The notes under the pieces were generated by a model. That model saw only the letters and a list, made by a program, of their open reading frames with translations, did no database searches and was not told where the DNA came from. From positions 39,284,316 to 39,348,315 of the forward strand of contig NC_134372.1 of assembly GCF_035582795.1 (NCBI RefSeq): a stretch of 64,000 nt of DNA, read 5' to 3'. Source of the stretch: Mycteria americana (taxonomy: Eukaryota; Chordata; Aves; Ciconiiformes; Ciconiidae). This document shows, piece by piece, positions 1 through 12,949 of this stretch (position 1 is its first letter; each line of letters opens with the position of its first letter). Made by a program: the position numbers and the translations under genes.

Positions 1-3000
1 AAACCGCACATCACTTTTACAGCCAAAGCACAAAGCAGCCATATACCCAACAGCTCCACGGTGGATACATCCTGGGAGGTACAGAGGTGGCCAGGCAGAG
101 AAACATGGCAAGGGTAAAACACAGATGTAAATTTACTTATTCCCCGATCTCTGTGGTGTAATAAAAACAACTAGAGATTACTCCAAGCTGTCAGAAACAA
201 GTCAAACATGCCCCCGTGACCTAAACAGGACTGTCATGAATGAGGGAGGTCTGGATTTATCTGATAAGTGTTCCATTTTCTAAATAAAAATTGAATTAGT
301 TAATACCTTGTATGGATTTTATTTTGAGATGCCTTGAGGTTTTTTTTCCCCGAGTTAAGTCACCAACGTCTGCACCTGAGCCACAGGGGTTTTCCACCAC
401 AGCAAGCGCATCACTTGCTGTGAGCCACTGCTACTTTACAGGGCTGGACCACAGAGGCTCAGCCCTGCTCTAGCCAGGAACAGGTAGAACAAGCCAACAC
501 ACTTTCTAAGAAGAACAGCTACTGACCTACACTTCAGAAAATTACATGCTTATTTCTCAAACCAGCTCAAAATCTGGACTCTAACACACTTGATTGTTGT
601 GCAGCTCTGTTTTCTATTGAGTGTTTAGATCTGGGAAGTATGGCTTTGATTAAAAATGGGCAACCCACCAATTGCAGAGAATTTTCACATAACTGCTTGG
701 CAAAAAAAGAGCTGCAACAAAGTTATTAGCCGTTCATCAAAACTTCAGCCTTGCCCTGTGAGGAATTACCTGTTTCCCCCATCTACACCCAGGAACTGGG
801 ATGCTCAAGGTTAACAGCATGGCAACTGCCACAACACAGAGACAAACACTGAGAGATACAACATTTTACCAATTATAGCTCTTTCCGCTGCCTGGTATAA
901 ACAGTTGTTTTGTCTCAGCTGATGTTGGGCTCCAATATATTTTGCTGCTTTTACTTTTTTCTCTTTTTTTCTTTTCCCCCTTAAAAAAAAGAAACACCCA
1001 AACAAAAAAACCCCCAAACAAACAAAACAAAAAATCAACATCCTCTTTGAACTAACTTAGTTATGGAGAGGTGGAAAGATGAGTGACAGGTGAGACAGTC
1101 CACAGAGACCATGGGTCTAATCCTGCTGCGTTTCACATCAATGACAAGAACAGGCAGGGGAGCAGACAGTAGCACATGGCCAGGTGAGCAGGCTTTTTTG
1201 AGCAGAGGAAGCCACGTACAGCAGAACCACCCAACTTCGAAGCTCAGGAGCTTTACTTATGGGATCCCAGTTCCCTGCACTGCATATGCTTGGATACGCA
1301 AGCTCCCCAGCTTGCAGCACAGGGGAAAGGTTTATGCAATGACCAGAACAAAAGGGTATTTCCCATGCCTGGGAGAGGCCACAGGGTCTCCACGGACCAC
1401 AGGAAATATGATCCAAGCAAGCTGAAGCATCTAAATATGCACAACTGTCAAACTGCATTTAGGAATGGCTTTTTGTTTCTCTTTCTTTTAACTTTGAAAT
1501 TTTCTAATTTTTTCAAGTGGCCACATTAAAAGGGAGAAAACATCTTGTTTTCACTTTCCAGAAGTTCTGTGGTGTTACAAGTGAAACAGTTCACCAATTA
1601 AATGTTTGGATGGCCAGGAAAACATCTGAGAGTCCCCAGCAGTTCTTCCACAATAGCTATCTACTTTTCACAAAAACTATAAATATGTTCTGAACTGAAA
1701 TGAGCCTTGTTCAGCCAAATTCTTAAAAAAGCAATGGTATATAGCTGGACATGACCTTTTGTAACCTATTAAATGCCTCTTCATTGTCCATTTGATCCAC
1801 TCCCTGGCTATTTCATGACAATGTGGTATTAATATTCTTTATGTTTGCACACTGCTTTCCCTGCACTTCTCCCAATATTCACAAATACATTCACCCTCAC
1901 AGCAAGCTAGATGCATTTCAGTGCTGCTGCCTGCAATTAAAGACTTTAGAATTAACCATCTCTCCCAAATCTAGCATTAAGTATTTGTGTTGTTATTCCA
2001 ACCCGATCCTATTCCTCTTCAAAGTAATTTGATTTCTCATCCCTGGCACTTGGAGGAACTCAATTCTGTGTTAGATACCTCAGCTCCCAAAAACTCATCA
2101 CAGGAAAAACTAAGTGTGCCTGCAGCATGCAGCACCCATCGGCAGACCCCACGCTAGCCCAATCCCAACGGGCAGCACCAACCAAATCAGTCCAATATAC
2201 CCCTTTTTCCAAGTCACACAGTAGCTGCCACTGTTGCCCCCTTCTCTCAGCAGCAGGGAGGGTCAGGGCTCGCAGCCATGCTGGGTGAGATAACGGCTGA
2301 GCTGCACTTGCCAGCACACATGCACCACCACAACCCCAGCAACACAGGAACACAGAGGTTTAAACCCAACTGCCTACAGGTTTTAGTGAAAAACCTGCTG
2401 AGAGGAACTTTTCCAGCATCTCAAATTCGGAAATAGGTGTTACTAGCAATAAATCCTTACACCCAGCTGAGTCCCCCGTGTAACCTCTTACATGTTTTAT
2501 ATGCACAGTAGTTCTCAGCTGAGCATTAAATGAGTGTTTGTGCTATGGGGTGCTGGGGTTTTTTCCTTAATGAGTCATAGGCCTTTTCTTAAAAGTTTGC
2601 TGGAACACATAAATGTGACATTAGAGATTTAGTAAAACTGCTCCAAAAAACAAGGAATGAAGTTTCAGACAATGTGAAATACTCCAGCTGGAAGAGATAT
2701 ATGACTTGGCCATTTTCTCGTGCTCCTCTGTCTCACAGCACAGTAACAAACAAGGCTATGCTGATAGGGAGTTAAAACAACACAGTGAGGTTAATAGAAA
2801 GAGATAACACATACCACACAACAGAAATATCTGCTCCAACGTAGAAAAAAGGGACAAAATCCACTTCCAGAGACAGCATCCACACAGGCACAGTGAGAAA
2901 TCGCATAAAAATCCAGCCAAACACTGACATTTATTGGTCAATCATTAGCACATCTGCTAATTTTGTTAAGAGCTGAAGGCTGGTCCTGCTCCCAAACAAG

Positions 3001-4044
3001 CCAACAGGAATCCTGCTACCAGCTTCGGGAGCTGTCATGCCCCTGGAGCATCTCCAAGCAATGCCACATCACAGCCTCAGGTACCTCCATCCTGTCAGGA
3101 CCTGAACCTTTCAGGCAGTTGAACGCAGCCCTCAAATGAGCCTTTTTAAGTTCGTAATAAAACTTACAGACACTGTGCACATTCCTGCATTTCTTCCTTT
3201 TTGCTGCTTCAGTTTTGCTTTATATCGTACATTCCCAGCCCTGTCAGAGAGGAGGCACTTTGTCCAGGATAGGCATAAAAATCAAATACCACATTATACT
3301 CTAAGAGACACCTAGTTTCTCCAGCCACAAAATAAGAAATTATTTTGGACACAACTAATGCCAACAACAGAACCGCTCCACTTTGGCAGGCTGCGAGACA
3401 AAGCACAGACTCTGAGACACCACAGGGGTGGCTCCACCTCCTCCCCCACCAGCAGGGCAGGGGACCTGGGGAGTGGGGTCCTGCAGGATCCCAACACCTT
3501 CACCCCAACAAGGACAGCTGCCCAGGTAGCCATCGCCAGACAGCAGCGCAGGATTACATCCTCTGCCGGTGCCTGAGCTGGGTCTGGGATAAAGGAGACG
3601 CCCCTGCAACGCCGTGGGGCTCCAGGCGCTGCTGAGGAAAACCCCAGACCGTAACTGCCAACATGCTGTGAAGCACCGTCCTGTGATAGCTTTTGGGACA
3701 TATGATGTAGGTAGGAGGCCAAGCTCAGAGCTTACTACACTTCTGCAAAATTTTTGTTTTAGTAAAACTGCTTGGCTTATTGCTGCTGTTTTATTTTCTT
3801 TCCATTGATGAATAACCCTCTTAAACATCTGAAAATTACTTTGCCAGATTTTTTTCCTTTTTTTTTTAAATAATAATTTTGGTATTTGGCAAATTCTCTT
3901 GCTTTGAGAAGGCTTTCTAAATATCCAATATCCACATGGCTGTAACAGAGACATTTGTATCCTAATTTATTAACCATGGATATTAAGGATTTCAGCCTAG
4001 ACTGGTATCTTTGCTGCTGCCACCAAGCCGTCAGCAGGAGCACA

Positions 4045-4092
4045 TGAAGTTGTATCATTTACACCTTTTAAATGTAAAAATGATACAACTTC
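4045..4092. repeat. Strong hairpin (16-bp perfect stem) in WTIP intron 1
   Basis: The arm tgaagttgtatcattt pairs perfectly with aaatgatacaacttca. Three more pairs are possible (aca with tgt) beyond a two-base bulge, leaving a loop of about nine bases. The total of 48 bases is shorter than a usual microRNA precursor. Confidence 0.8.
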
Positions 4093-7000
4093 AGGGAAAT
4101 TTTCCACTAAGAAGCATCAACTTCAGTCACATAACTACAGCTGCTTTGACAGTTACCTGTTCCTTCACAACAGGGTCATGTTTCTACTCTGCAGAATACA
4201 GCAGCCACAGAATCCATTAAACAATTTACTCCCAATTCACACGCCACCGTATACGAATTTCCAGTGCGTGATTTAACATCCAACTGGGACATTCGCACAC
4301 ATAAATCTTTGTGGAGGATCAGGCACAGAGGCTAGGTAAACAGCTGCCAATACAAGTTAAACTCCACTAGAGGAACAGTTTTTTACTTCGAATCTTGCTT
4401 AGCATATCTCCCTGCCCCCCATAAGATGGCATACTTGATTGGTTTTTGGGTTTTTGGGGGGGGGGGGGGGCGGCGAGTGGGTTTTAAAGCCTGACATTAC
4501 TTCTGAGAATTTGAGAGCCTCTTACTTGAGGAATGCAATACAGACCTGGCTTGGAGCTTGTGACAGCCCTAAAAAATGACCAGACATAATGAATTGCTCA
4601 GCGTTTCACACAGCGGCCCTGTGGCTCTGCAATCAGTGGGGCACAGCATGCTCCAAACCAAAGCAAACTGCAACACAGGCTCCACTCAACCCTTGCAAAC
4701 CAGTATCCTTTCCACAAGGATACAGACTCTTTGAGACAGGTGAAAAGAAACTTCCTTCTCCACACACATTTTGCATGTAAACGATCCCCTTTACTTCAGG
4801 TCCATAGAGTGGGGTAGCTCGTCCCTTCCCTCCCCCTTGGCACATTGCTGCATTGCCCTGCGGCTCAAAAGCAACCAGGTACGACGTTCACAGGTGCACG
4901 CACATGGGTACATTTCCCAAACCCTGAGGCAGCAGGAAAGGGTAACAATTAAACCAGGAGTTACTACACCACAGCAGTGCATATGTCTATGCCAACTCTT
5001 GTATTATACATCCAAACCTCTGTATCGGAAACCTCACCTGTGGTAGCCGTAATAAAATGCATGGCAGTTCTTTGGAAGTCACCGCCTCCCTCTGCACGCA
5101 GTGCTTTTATAACAGTGAAGAGAGAACCCAAGAGTAAAAGCATGAACAACAAAACCAAGCAAAAAACATTCGCCATCAAATAATACCCCTGTTCACAGTC
5201 AAGTTTCCTGCAACTGAAGAAAGCAGTCGTCCCCATTCATAACACATGCTTCTGTGCAAGTTGTAGTCGCCCAAATTTCCATTTCATGTTAATTGTATGT
5301 TACATGCATCTAGTACTTAATAAAATATAAACACACTTATATTCCACATCTCTCCCCTCCTGTTATTACGTATGACATGGTTTATCACTTCCCAACTTCA
5401 GGGAGACTCACAAGCACGTGCATGGCTAGCAGGGACTACAAGAAGCCATCTAGAACCACTCCCACATCCTTCATAGGACATTTCATACATCAGACAAAAA
5501 AAGAATTCTTTTTTCCAGCTCTGTTGACTTGCGTTATCACACTTATTTTTTGCATCCCTCTTTGTTGTCTTGAATTCTTTCTACATTCTCTCCCTACACC
5601 CTCCTACTCCTTCCTCCCTTTGGATGACCCTCCAGCTCCAGGCTTTCCCCATCACTACTTTCTTGACTCGTTCAGCCCATCATTCACTCTCTTTCCCTCT
5701 CCTCTACTGTCGTGCACCCAGGCTCACGCAGCAGCACCATTCACTCTCCCCTTCACACACACGCAGTCTGCACTGCCTGCTGTCTCAGCGTAGGATCCAT
5801 GACAGGAGGGCAGGCTCCTGGTAGCTGCAAGCGACCAGGATGCTGCTAATTCACACATACCCCAGCACCTCCCACTGCAGCTCTTCTTGCACCTTCCCCA
5901 GTGAACACACACCTCCCTCTTCTGACCCTGTTTTTGAGGGCTTTCTTGCATTTCAGCTAAAAAAGCCTGACCACTCTCAAATCAGTTTCAGCAATATATT
6001 TTCCAGCTGTAACTGGGAGATCAACAAAACCGAACTCTGAACTACATGACCTGTTTGAACACTTCAGGAGACCACACCATGTAAGTTTATTTCTATTTAG
6101 ATGTTTGCCTATTAAAGGCTCAAATCTGACGGAAGAGACATTATTTTTCATCTGCAAAGGCTGAAGGATCTCTGCTGCTTATCAAAGCTGAATGGATTTC
6201 TAGGCCCAGATAAAGAGAAATACAAAGTAATTCCCAGACAATAAATCTTTGCTTATTTCCAGAAACAGTATGATGTATCAACCCGTACCTCTATTATGAT
6301 GGAAATAGGAAAGATCTAATATTTCACAAAGGAAGCTTCAGGAAATCATAAGACAGAAAACAAGACTTTAGCAAATATCTCAAGTCTGGTCACTAACTGC
6401 AAGCTCACCTAAATTTTATTCAGATTTTCAAATTTCATCTTTAAACAATGCAGCTTCTAGGGACTTACCATTGTTATCTGTCTTAATTTTGATCTCACTT
6501 GTATATACACCCTTCTGTCACATCAACCTGCACACACAAAAGAAACATGAACATGCAACTCTGAACTCACAAGCACACTGTAGGGCCCAAAAGCCAATCC
6601 TGCAATGCCAGCAGGATTTCTCAATGCAGAGAAACATATTTGCATGGATGACTATATGTATTATAAAGGGCAGAAAGACCTGAATGGGTCTAGGGATCTA
6701 TTTCTTCCCCACACCTACCTACCAGACCAAGTGCTTTTCAACAGGATGTTAGCAGCATTTCTTGGTGGTGCTCCAAAAAACATGTGCTGGTACTACTGGA
6801 TGGCTTTCTGGAAAGATCCAGGAGCTCTCAAAAGTCAAGCCTACTTGCTAGGGTAAGAACAGGCTTTTGCTAGACAGATGACTACAGTTACTAACAGAAT
6901 CCAGACTTTGTGTCTCATTCCGAGACATCAACAGACCCCTGCTTTGCTTGGTAAACCTCCTACAGGGTACTGAGAAAGGGGCCATTTCCCTCAGGGTGGA

Positions 7001-8888
7001 GAAGGGTCAGACAAAGGTGCCTGTGGAAGACAAGAAAGGTGACAGCTTTCTGTGACAGGACCGCTTGTTTCTCACTGAGGAGTACCACATGTGGTATGAA
7101 CTTGCTGTATTCTGCATATCAGATGCGAGAGATACGGGGGTGAGGTGGCAGCAAGGGGTGGAGAAGACGCTCAATGTGCAGAGATGGGGAACAGCACCTT
7201 CACAAAGGGCACTGCACAGGCGTGTCAAATGACACCAGCAAGATTGCAAACTTGCTTGTCTCTCTCTAGACTTTGCACAGGCAGGAAGTAATCTGCACTC
7301 CCCCCCACTTCCCTAGTCTCACGGTGCCTTTTCCATCTCCCTTTAGTTCAAGACTGTGAGACAAGTAAGTCACTTCTTGCACTGGATCCCACCACCCTGA
7401 CCAAGATGAGCAGACAGCCCTTGTTGGGCGACGGCTGTAGCACAGCTGGGGCTGCCAGGAGCGCAAGATTGCTGCCTGCGCCCCTCCGTCGACTCTCCTT
7501 CCATTTCTGACAACATACCGGTAGAGCTACAGGACATACGAAGAGATCTTGTTCAAAAACAACAGCCAAATCAGCATGACTGTTCAACATGATGACACTT
7601 CCCTGCCTGGTAGATGACAAGCCGTAGGTTTACAGTCAGTCCCACAGGGACTGCTTTGACTTGGATGAGCATGCCAAAATCCAATTTTTGCTTTAAACCG
7701 TCTTTTTCAACACCTAGACATCAGACTGAAGAATTCTGCAGAGTAAATAGAATTTAAGCCAGCACCTGAACTGATGACTTCCCAATACCCACAAATGTCT
7801 TGTTGACCCCTGAGGATGCACATTCAATTTAAAACATCCCTGAAACACAACTTTGACAATTCACCTCATCACATACGAATGCTCAGCTGAGAAGAGTTAT
7901 GAAAGTGAGTGAAAGTACTTTTTTATTACCCCTCTTCTCAGCATCTGCCACTAAACCGAGCATGTTTAGTAAACTGTCAGTACCTCGATAAGGGACAGAG
8001 AGGGGGTTCTCAGAGGGTTGAGGATGAAGCAGTTTGGGCAGGGGTTGCATAGGAAACAGCTGTGAATTCTCACAGCTTTACCCAATCCAACTGCAGGCTG
8101 ATGCCAAAGGAACAGTCTCAGCCTCCCAGAGCCCTCTGTCTGCACCCTCTCCCTTGGGTCAGCTCCAGCCACCTCATCGACAGGGATGAATTGGAGCAGT
8201 TTACCAATCCAGCCCAAAACAACCCTCCCTCTCCCCCTCCTTCTCTGCAGGCTTCATTTTCTGTAAGATCAATGAGCGCATGTGGCTGCAATGTGCTGGT
8301 GGGAGCACTTGGAAGTGGCAGGGTGCTACCTCTCAGCTGTGCAACTGGGGGTAGGGCAGATGCAGAGCACTCCTTTTGCGGCACTGTCATCTTCAGTCAG
8401 ATTAAACCAACTGCGGAAGGGCGTTTCCTCCCCTCTACAGATGCACTGAAGCCTGCCAGAAGAAAGGGAAGGATGGAGAAGGTGAGGCAGTAAAGCCAAG
8501 CTCCCAGCACAACACTGCTCACAGCCATTCATACCAAAACGGGCAGAGGGCTGTCAGTCCCCTAGACCTGCCGGGCTGCATGCTGCTTGGCTCCCCTGGA
8601 GCCTCTCTGTTCAGACCCTGATGTTCAGACCCTGCACGTGTCCTCCATCATGTCTGTATCTGCCCCAGACTACAGGTTCCTCCTGAAGCAGAGCAGTGAG
8701 GTGTGGAAGAGCAGCCAGGGACTGCCAGCACAAGCACAGTAAGGGGAACACTCAAACTGACCCACAAATAGAATGAAGGTAGGGTAGAGTTGTTGCTCCT
8801 CCAAACAGGACTGGTTAGTCACTTGACCTCAGTTTCAAAATAACACACTGCTCAATTTTTCAGGGTTTTGGTGTGGGTTGGTTTTTTG

Positions 8889-8902
<14 letters not shown>

Positions 8903-8919
<17 letters not shown>
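8903..8919 (+). repeat. 17-base poly(G) run
   Basis: Homopolymer G after a T-rich stretch (gtgggttttttttttt). A similar 15-base G run lies at 4,456-4,470, also after ttttggg-type sequence. Both could form G-quadruplexes and are hard to sequence exactly. Confidence 0.9.
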
Positions 8920-11469
8920 CCACACAGAACACAGTAAAATTACCAGTGTCCTCATATAAGCATTTACTCACTAGACAATTGAGTTCATCTAATCAAGGAG
9001 CACTAAACCATCTCCTCTGTTCCCTCTACCTTGTTAGACTACTGACTCAACACTTCTGTTTTCCACGGGCATCACAGAACACCCCGCGACTGCCTTTGTA
9101 ATGTGCCAGACATAGCACTAAGGGAGTGAACGCGTAAGCAAAGACTTCAGCTGTAGTATGTGCTAACTGCTATGCAAATCAGTGCATTTCTCCTTCCTTT
9201 CCTTTATTAACCTTGTTTAAGACCCTCTCAGGTAAGTCAAACTAAATAGCAGACTTCTCCGCATCCTGTCCTTGCCCTCCTTGTCTCTGACCCATCAGCC
9301 TGCAATCGTCCCTGCCAACCCCTTGTGCACTTGCTCAGCACTTGCCTCCATGCGTGATCTGAGCCAGAAATGCAGGATCAAGCCCACTAGAATTTATCAA
9401 AACCTCTACAACTCACAGAAATCAACCTTCTTTTAAAGCACCTCAGTTTTCTGGGTTTCATCTGCTTCCAGGGTGCAAGCCACAGCAGCGCTTCTTTGTG
9501 CTGCTACAACAAATACCTACAGAGCAGCTAGTACATACACTCTCTAGGCATAAAGGCACAAGCTTACTGCTGATCCTACATAGGATGCATCCGCCGAGGT
9601 TTAGGGCATGCTGCAACACGATGCTACAGAAGATACCTGCAAGTAGTAACACTCGCAACAGTCAAATTCTTGTAAATAAGAAAAACTCACAACACAGATT
9701 CCCCAGGGCTGCTCCTGGAGTCCCTGATCGCACATCCAGCTTCCCTGGCCACTGGAAACCCCTCTCAAAGGCTCAGGACAGCTATAACTTGTTTCTTACT
9801 CTGAATACATCTTATTTCTCCATCTCTCACTGTATACCGTGGAAATTTTGAAGGAAACATTTCTTGCAGTTAAGTGTGTTAACGAGCCCTTCCATCCAGC
9901 TTCTACACCTACTCAGTAGTGAACCTGTTGTCCTCAGCTGGAGTCACTCAGCTGGTGAGGAGTACCATGCCAGGTGCCAGACCCTGCAAAAGATGCAGTG
10001 GATGTCCATCAGCTTTCTTTTCAGCCCTACATTGGATGGAGGGAGGCAGTAAGCACTGCATTCAGTTTCCTTTGTCTGGTCACAAGAGCTTGTAGAAACT
10101 CTGCCACTGCAGTTCACAGAAAGGTTTTTCTTGTAGGAGAGAGTACTGCTCGCTCAGCTACCTCTGCTGATCAGCCCAGGTCTGTCTCACTACAAGCATC
10201 TCACAGATGCTTGCAAGGAGCCCCACAACTCCTCCCTTCCATGCAGGGCACACTAATGCTGTGCCATAAGCAGTCTGAATCCTTGTATTTTAATCGGCGA
10301 CCAAGGTAATGCATGTCTCCATCCTCAGCAATGCTCGCGTCTGTCAGAAATCACACGCCATCAGGGAGCCTCTACCCTGTGCCCAGGCAGCACACAAAGG
10401 CACAGAGATAACTGTCCCCTCAAAGGCCACAGATGAGGACTGGCTCATCCACAGCCCCTCATCTTCCTAGGCTTCTTTCTCACTCCTCTGCTGGGAGCTC
10501 CTACACAAGAGCTCTCACTCCTCGGTTCAAGGAGGGAACAAACTGCTGCCTAGGGCTGCCCGGGGCCAGCAGTCGCCCAGCTCATCTGCAGTCCCCAGTG
10601 CAGGAGAAACAGGACAGTATTCGCACGTTCCATAATCATCCTTCAAAGGCATTTTAGCTTTTTTCACACAGTACAAAACTAAGAAAGACAGAGGAGCTTA
10701 ATCCTAACTACTGTGACTACAAAACGTGCTTGCTCATTTCAAGAAGTTACTTTTGTTCTATAAAACATCAACAGAAATTCAGGAGACGACCAACATGCTG
10801 ATTTAGCCTCAACAAGGACAGAGGGCTCTCCTCTCCCCCAAACTCCCCTCCCAGGGATGACACCGACCCCCGCCAGCCTTGCACACTGAGCAGACGCCTC
10901 GTGGGGCAGAAACAATGCCGGGGCTCCCACAGGCACGCTGAACTAGCACAAAGATTTTACTGAATGAGGCACTAAAAACTGCTTCACCAGGCATGCTCGT
11001 CGTTGATAACTTCTATCACAGACGGCCTGAGAACACAATCACAAACGCCACAGTCTCAGGGATGCTGGAGGTTATCAGCGAAGCTTCAGCAGCCCAAGAG
11101 GAAGGGAAGTAAACGAGAGTCACTGTAAGCCCCAACAGCACAAACAGCTTCTGAAACACCTCAGACAACTCTCCCATCCGCACGTGGAAGGGGAAGCACC
11201 ACACATCCTGGCAAACTGCCTAAGGAACAGACGGGAGAGAGATCAAACTCCAGGAACGAGCTATGGTACAAGCACCTCTGACACCAGTTAGACAGCACTG
11301 GAGGCGATACGGGGCTTTAGTAGGCACCTGGTCCAGAGCAGCCCTGGGCATCACACGCTCGCCTTCTCCACAGCCAAACCCACCCGGCCCCAGGCAGGCC
11401 CCGCACACCACCGCCCTTCAGCCGCTCGCCCCCCTCCAGCCCCGCGCCCCACCCCGGCGACTCACTCAC

Positions 11470-12949
11470 CGAAGTACTCCTTCTTCATGTGCATCTCCAG
11501 CTCCTTCTCCAGCTCCAGCGTCAGCGCCTCCAGCCGCCTCTCCGCCTGGCTGGGGCCGCTCTCCCGGCACGGCGTCACCTGGTAGGGGAGCTTGAATTTG
11601 GGAGCCGAAGCGGAGCCTTTGGTCGGGCTGTAGGCGTAGGGGGGCGCCGCCTCGGGGGCGGCGGCCGGGTGCTGCTGGTCGTGCCGCGGCGGGGACTGGG
11701 CATGGATCTTGTGGTAGACGTCCCCCAGCTCGGGCACGGCGCCGTCCTCCTGTAGGCCGGGCCCCAGCAGGGAGGAGCGGGGCGAGGGCAGCTGCAGCTC
11801 GGGGTAGGCGCTCATGGAGCCGCGGGAGCTCCGCGAGCTCTGGCTGGAGATGCTGGAGCGGGGGCTGACCACGGCGGCGCCCGCCGCGCCGCGGCCCTCG
11901 GGGCCGCAGAGGCTGGAGCGGGGGCTGGCCAGGGCGAGCCCGGCGCCGCCCGCCCCCTCCGGCTCGGCGCTGCCCGGCGGGCCGTACCTGGAGTCCGAGT
12001 AGCTGGAGCGGGGGCTGGTGGTGCAGGAGTACTGGCTGGCGGTGCTGGAGCGGGGGCTGGCATGGCGCTGGTCGTAGCCCATGCTGATGCCGCTGGTGCG
12101 GTTGCTGCTGGGCTTGCTGCCGCCGCCGCCGCCGTCGTAGCTGGTGAGGCTGGCGCGGGGGCTGGAGTGCTTGCTCGTGTCGCTGGCCGTGCTGGCGTAG
12201 CTGGAGCGGGGGCTGAGGGCGCCGGCGTCGTACTGCACCAGGCTGGCGCGGGGACTGCCGTACTTTTCCTGGCCGGGCACCACCAGGCTGGAGCGGGGGC
12301 TGGAGAACTTCTCGTAGGGCAGCGCGGCCGCACCGCCCAGGCTGGAGCGCGGGCTGGAGAACTTGCAGTGCTCGGCGACGGGGCCCGGCGAGGAGGCGGC
12401 CAGGCTGGCCCGCGGGCTGGCGGCGCCGTACTTGCCGTCCGGGCCGCCGGCCGCCCGCCCGCCGCCCTTGGCCACGTAGCCGCCCTCGTAGGGGCTGCCC
12501 GCGGCGTAGCGGTAGCCCTCGGCCGAGTAGCGCTTGCCCTTGTCGGCGAAGCCGCTGTAGCAGGGCAGCGCCACCTCGGAGCGGGTGCACAGCCCCTCCT
12601 CGCAGCACGGCGGCCCCGCGGCCGGCGGCGGCTCGGCGGCGGCGGCGCGGCCGTTGGCGGCGCGGAGCGGGGCGGCCGGCGCCGCGGGCGGGTAGGCTTT
12701 GCCGCAGGGGGCGGCGGCGGGGAAGGCTTCGGCGGGCGGCGGCGCGGCGGTGCCGTTCATCTTCCGGCCCCGCTGCTCCGCCGTCATGTGGGCGGCGATG
12801 ACCCGCTTGGTCTCCTCCAGGTCGGGGTGCAGCGCCAGGTCCCGGCGGCCGCCCCGGCTGTACGGACCCTCCGGGCAGGGCTCGTAGAGGGACAGATCCT
12901 CCATGAACTTGGTGGCCTTCAGTGCCATGTCCTCCTCGTACTTCTCCAT
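11470..12949 (-). CDS. WTIP: WTIP, first coding exon (WT1-interacting LIM adaptor), partial
   Basis: Encodes 493 codons plus one base of the pre-LIM region of an Ajuba/LIMD1/WTIP-family protein. These adaptors shuttle between cell junctions and nucleus, restrain LATS kinases in Hippo signalling, and act in mRNA silencing; WTIP binds WT1 in podocytes. The start at 12,949 has A at -3 and G at +4. The N-terminus ([19 protein letters not shown]) resembles LIMD1. The family block [11 protein letters not shown] is present, and the exon ends in an [18 protein letters not shown] coiled segment then EYFG, just before LIM1 would begin; the donor follows at 11,469. Eleven SPR[S/A]S motifs lie in the middle. 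LIM exons are outside the window. Identity rests on family motifs plus the UBA2 neighbour; AJUBA or LIMD1 are less likely by position. The pre-LIM part is much longer than in human WTIP. Confidence 0.9.
11780..12425 (-). repeat. WTIP: Dispersed SPR[S/A]S coding motif array in WTIP exon 1
   Basis: Eleven copies of Ser-Pro-Arg-(Ser/Ala)-Ser occur at irregular spacing, visible at DNA level as repeated ggagcgggggctg on the plus strand. The spacers differ, so this is not a clean tandem repeat. Similar motifs occur in AJUBA and LIMD1. Each offers a proline-directed serine next to an arginine, a plausible kinase or 14-3-3 target, which is inference. Confidence 0.85.

Larger units (their letters stand above)
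1..11469 (-). other. WTIP: WTIP intron 1 (partial, no coding exon seen)
   Basis: This stretch follows the splice donor (gtgagtgag on the minus strand) of WTIP exon 1. I looked on the minus strand for the cysteine/histidine pattern of the three LIM domains that should follow and found none, so the remaining exons must lie left of the window. The stretch holds ordinary AT-leaning non-coding sequence, an A/C-rich tract near 980-1,035, G runs at 4,456-4,470 and 8,903-8,919, and a strong hairpin at 4,045-4,092. Short reading frames here (at most about 200 codons) look like chance. No RNA gene is recognisable. Confidence 0.75.

Noticed and set aside
3355-3954. 199-codon minus-strand frame in WTIP intron 1
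   Set aside because: I checked it for LIM-domain cysteine/histidine spacing and known families and found none. It contains a poly-lysine stretch from a T run and looks like chance.
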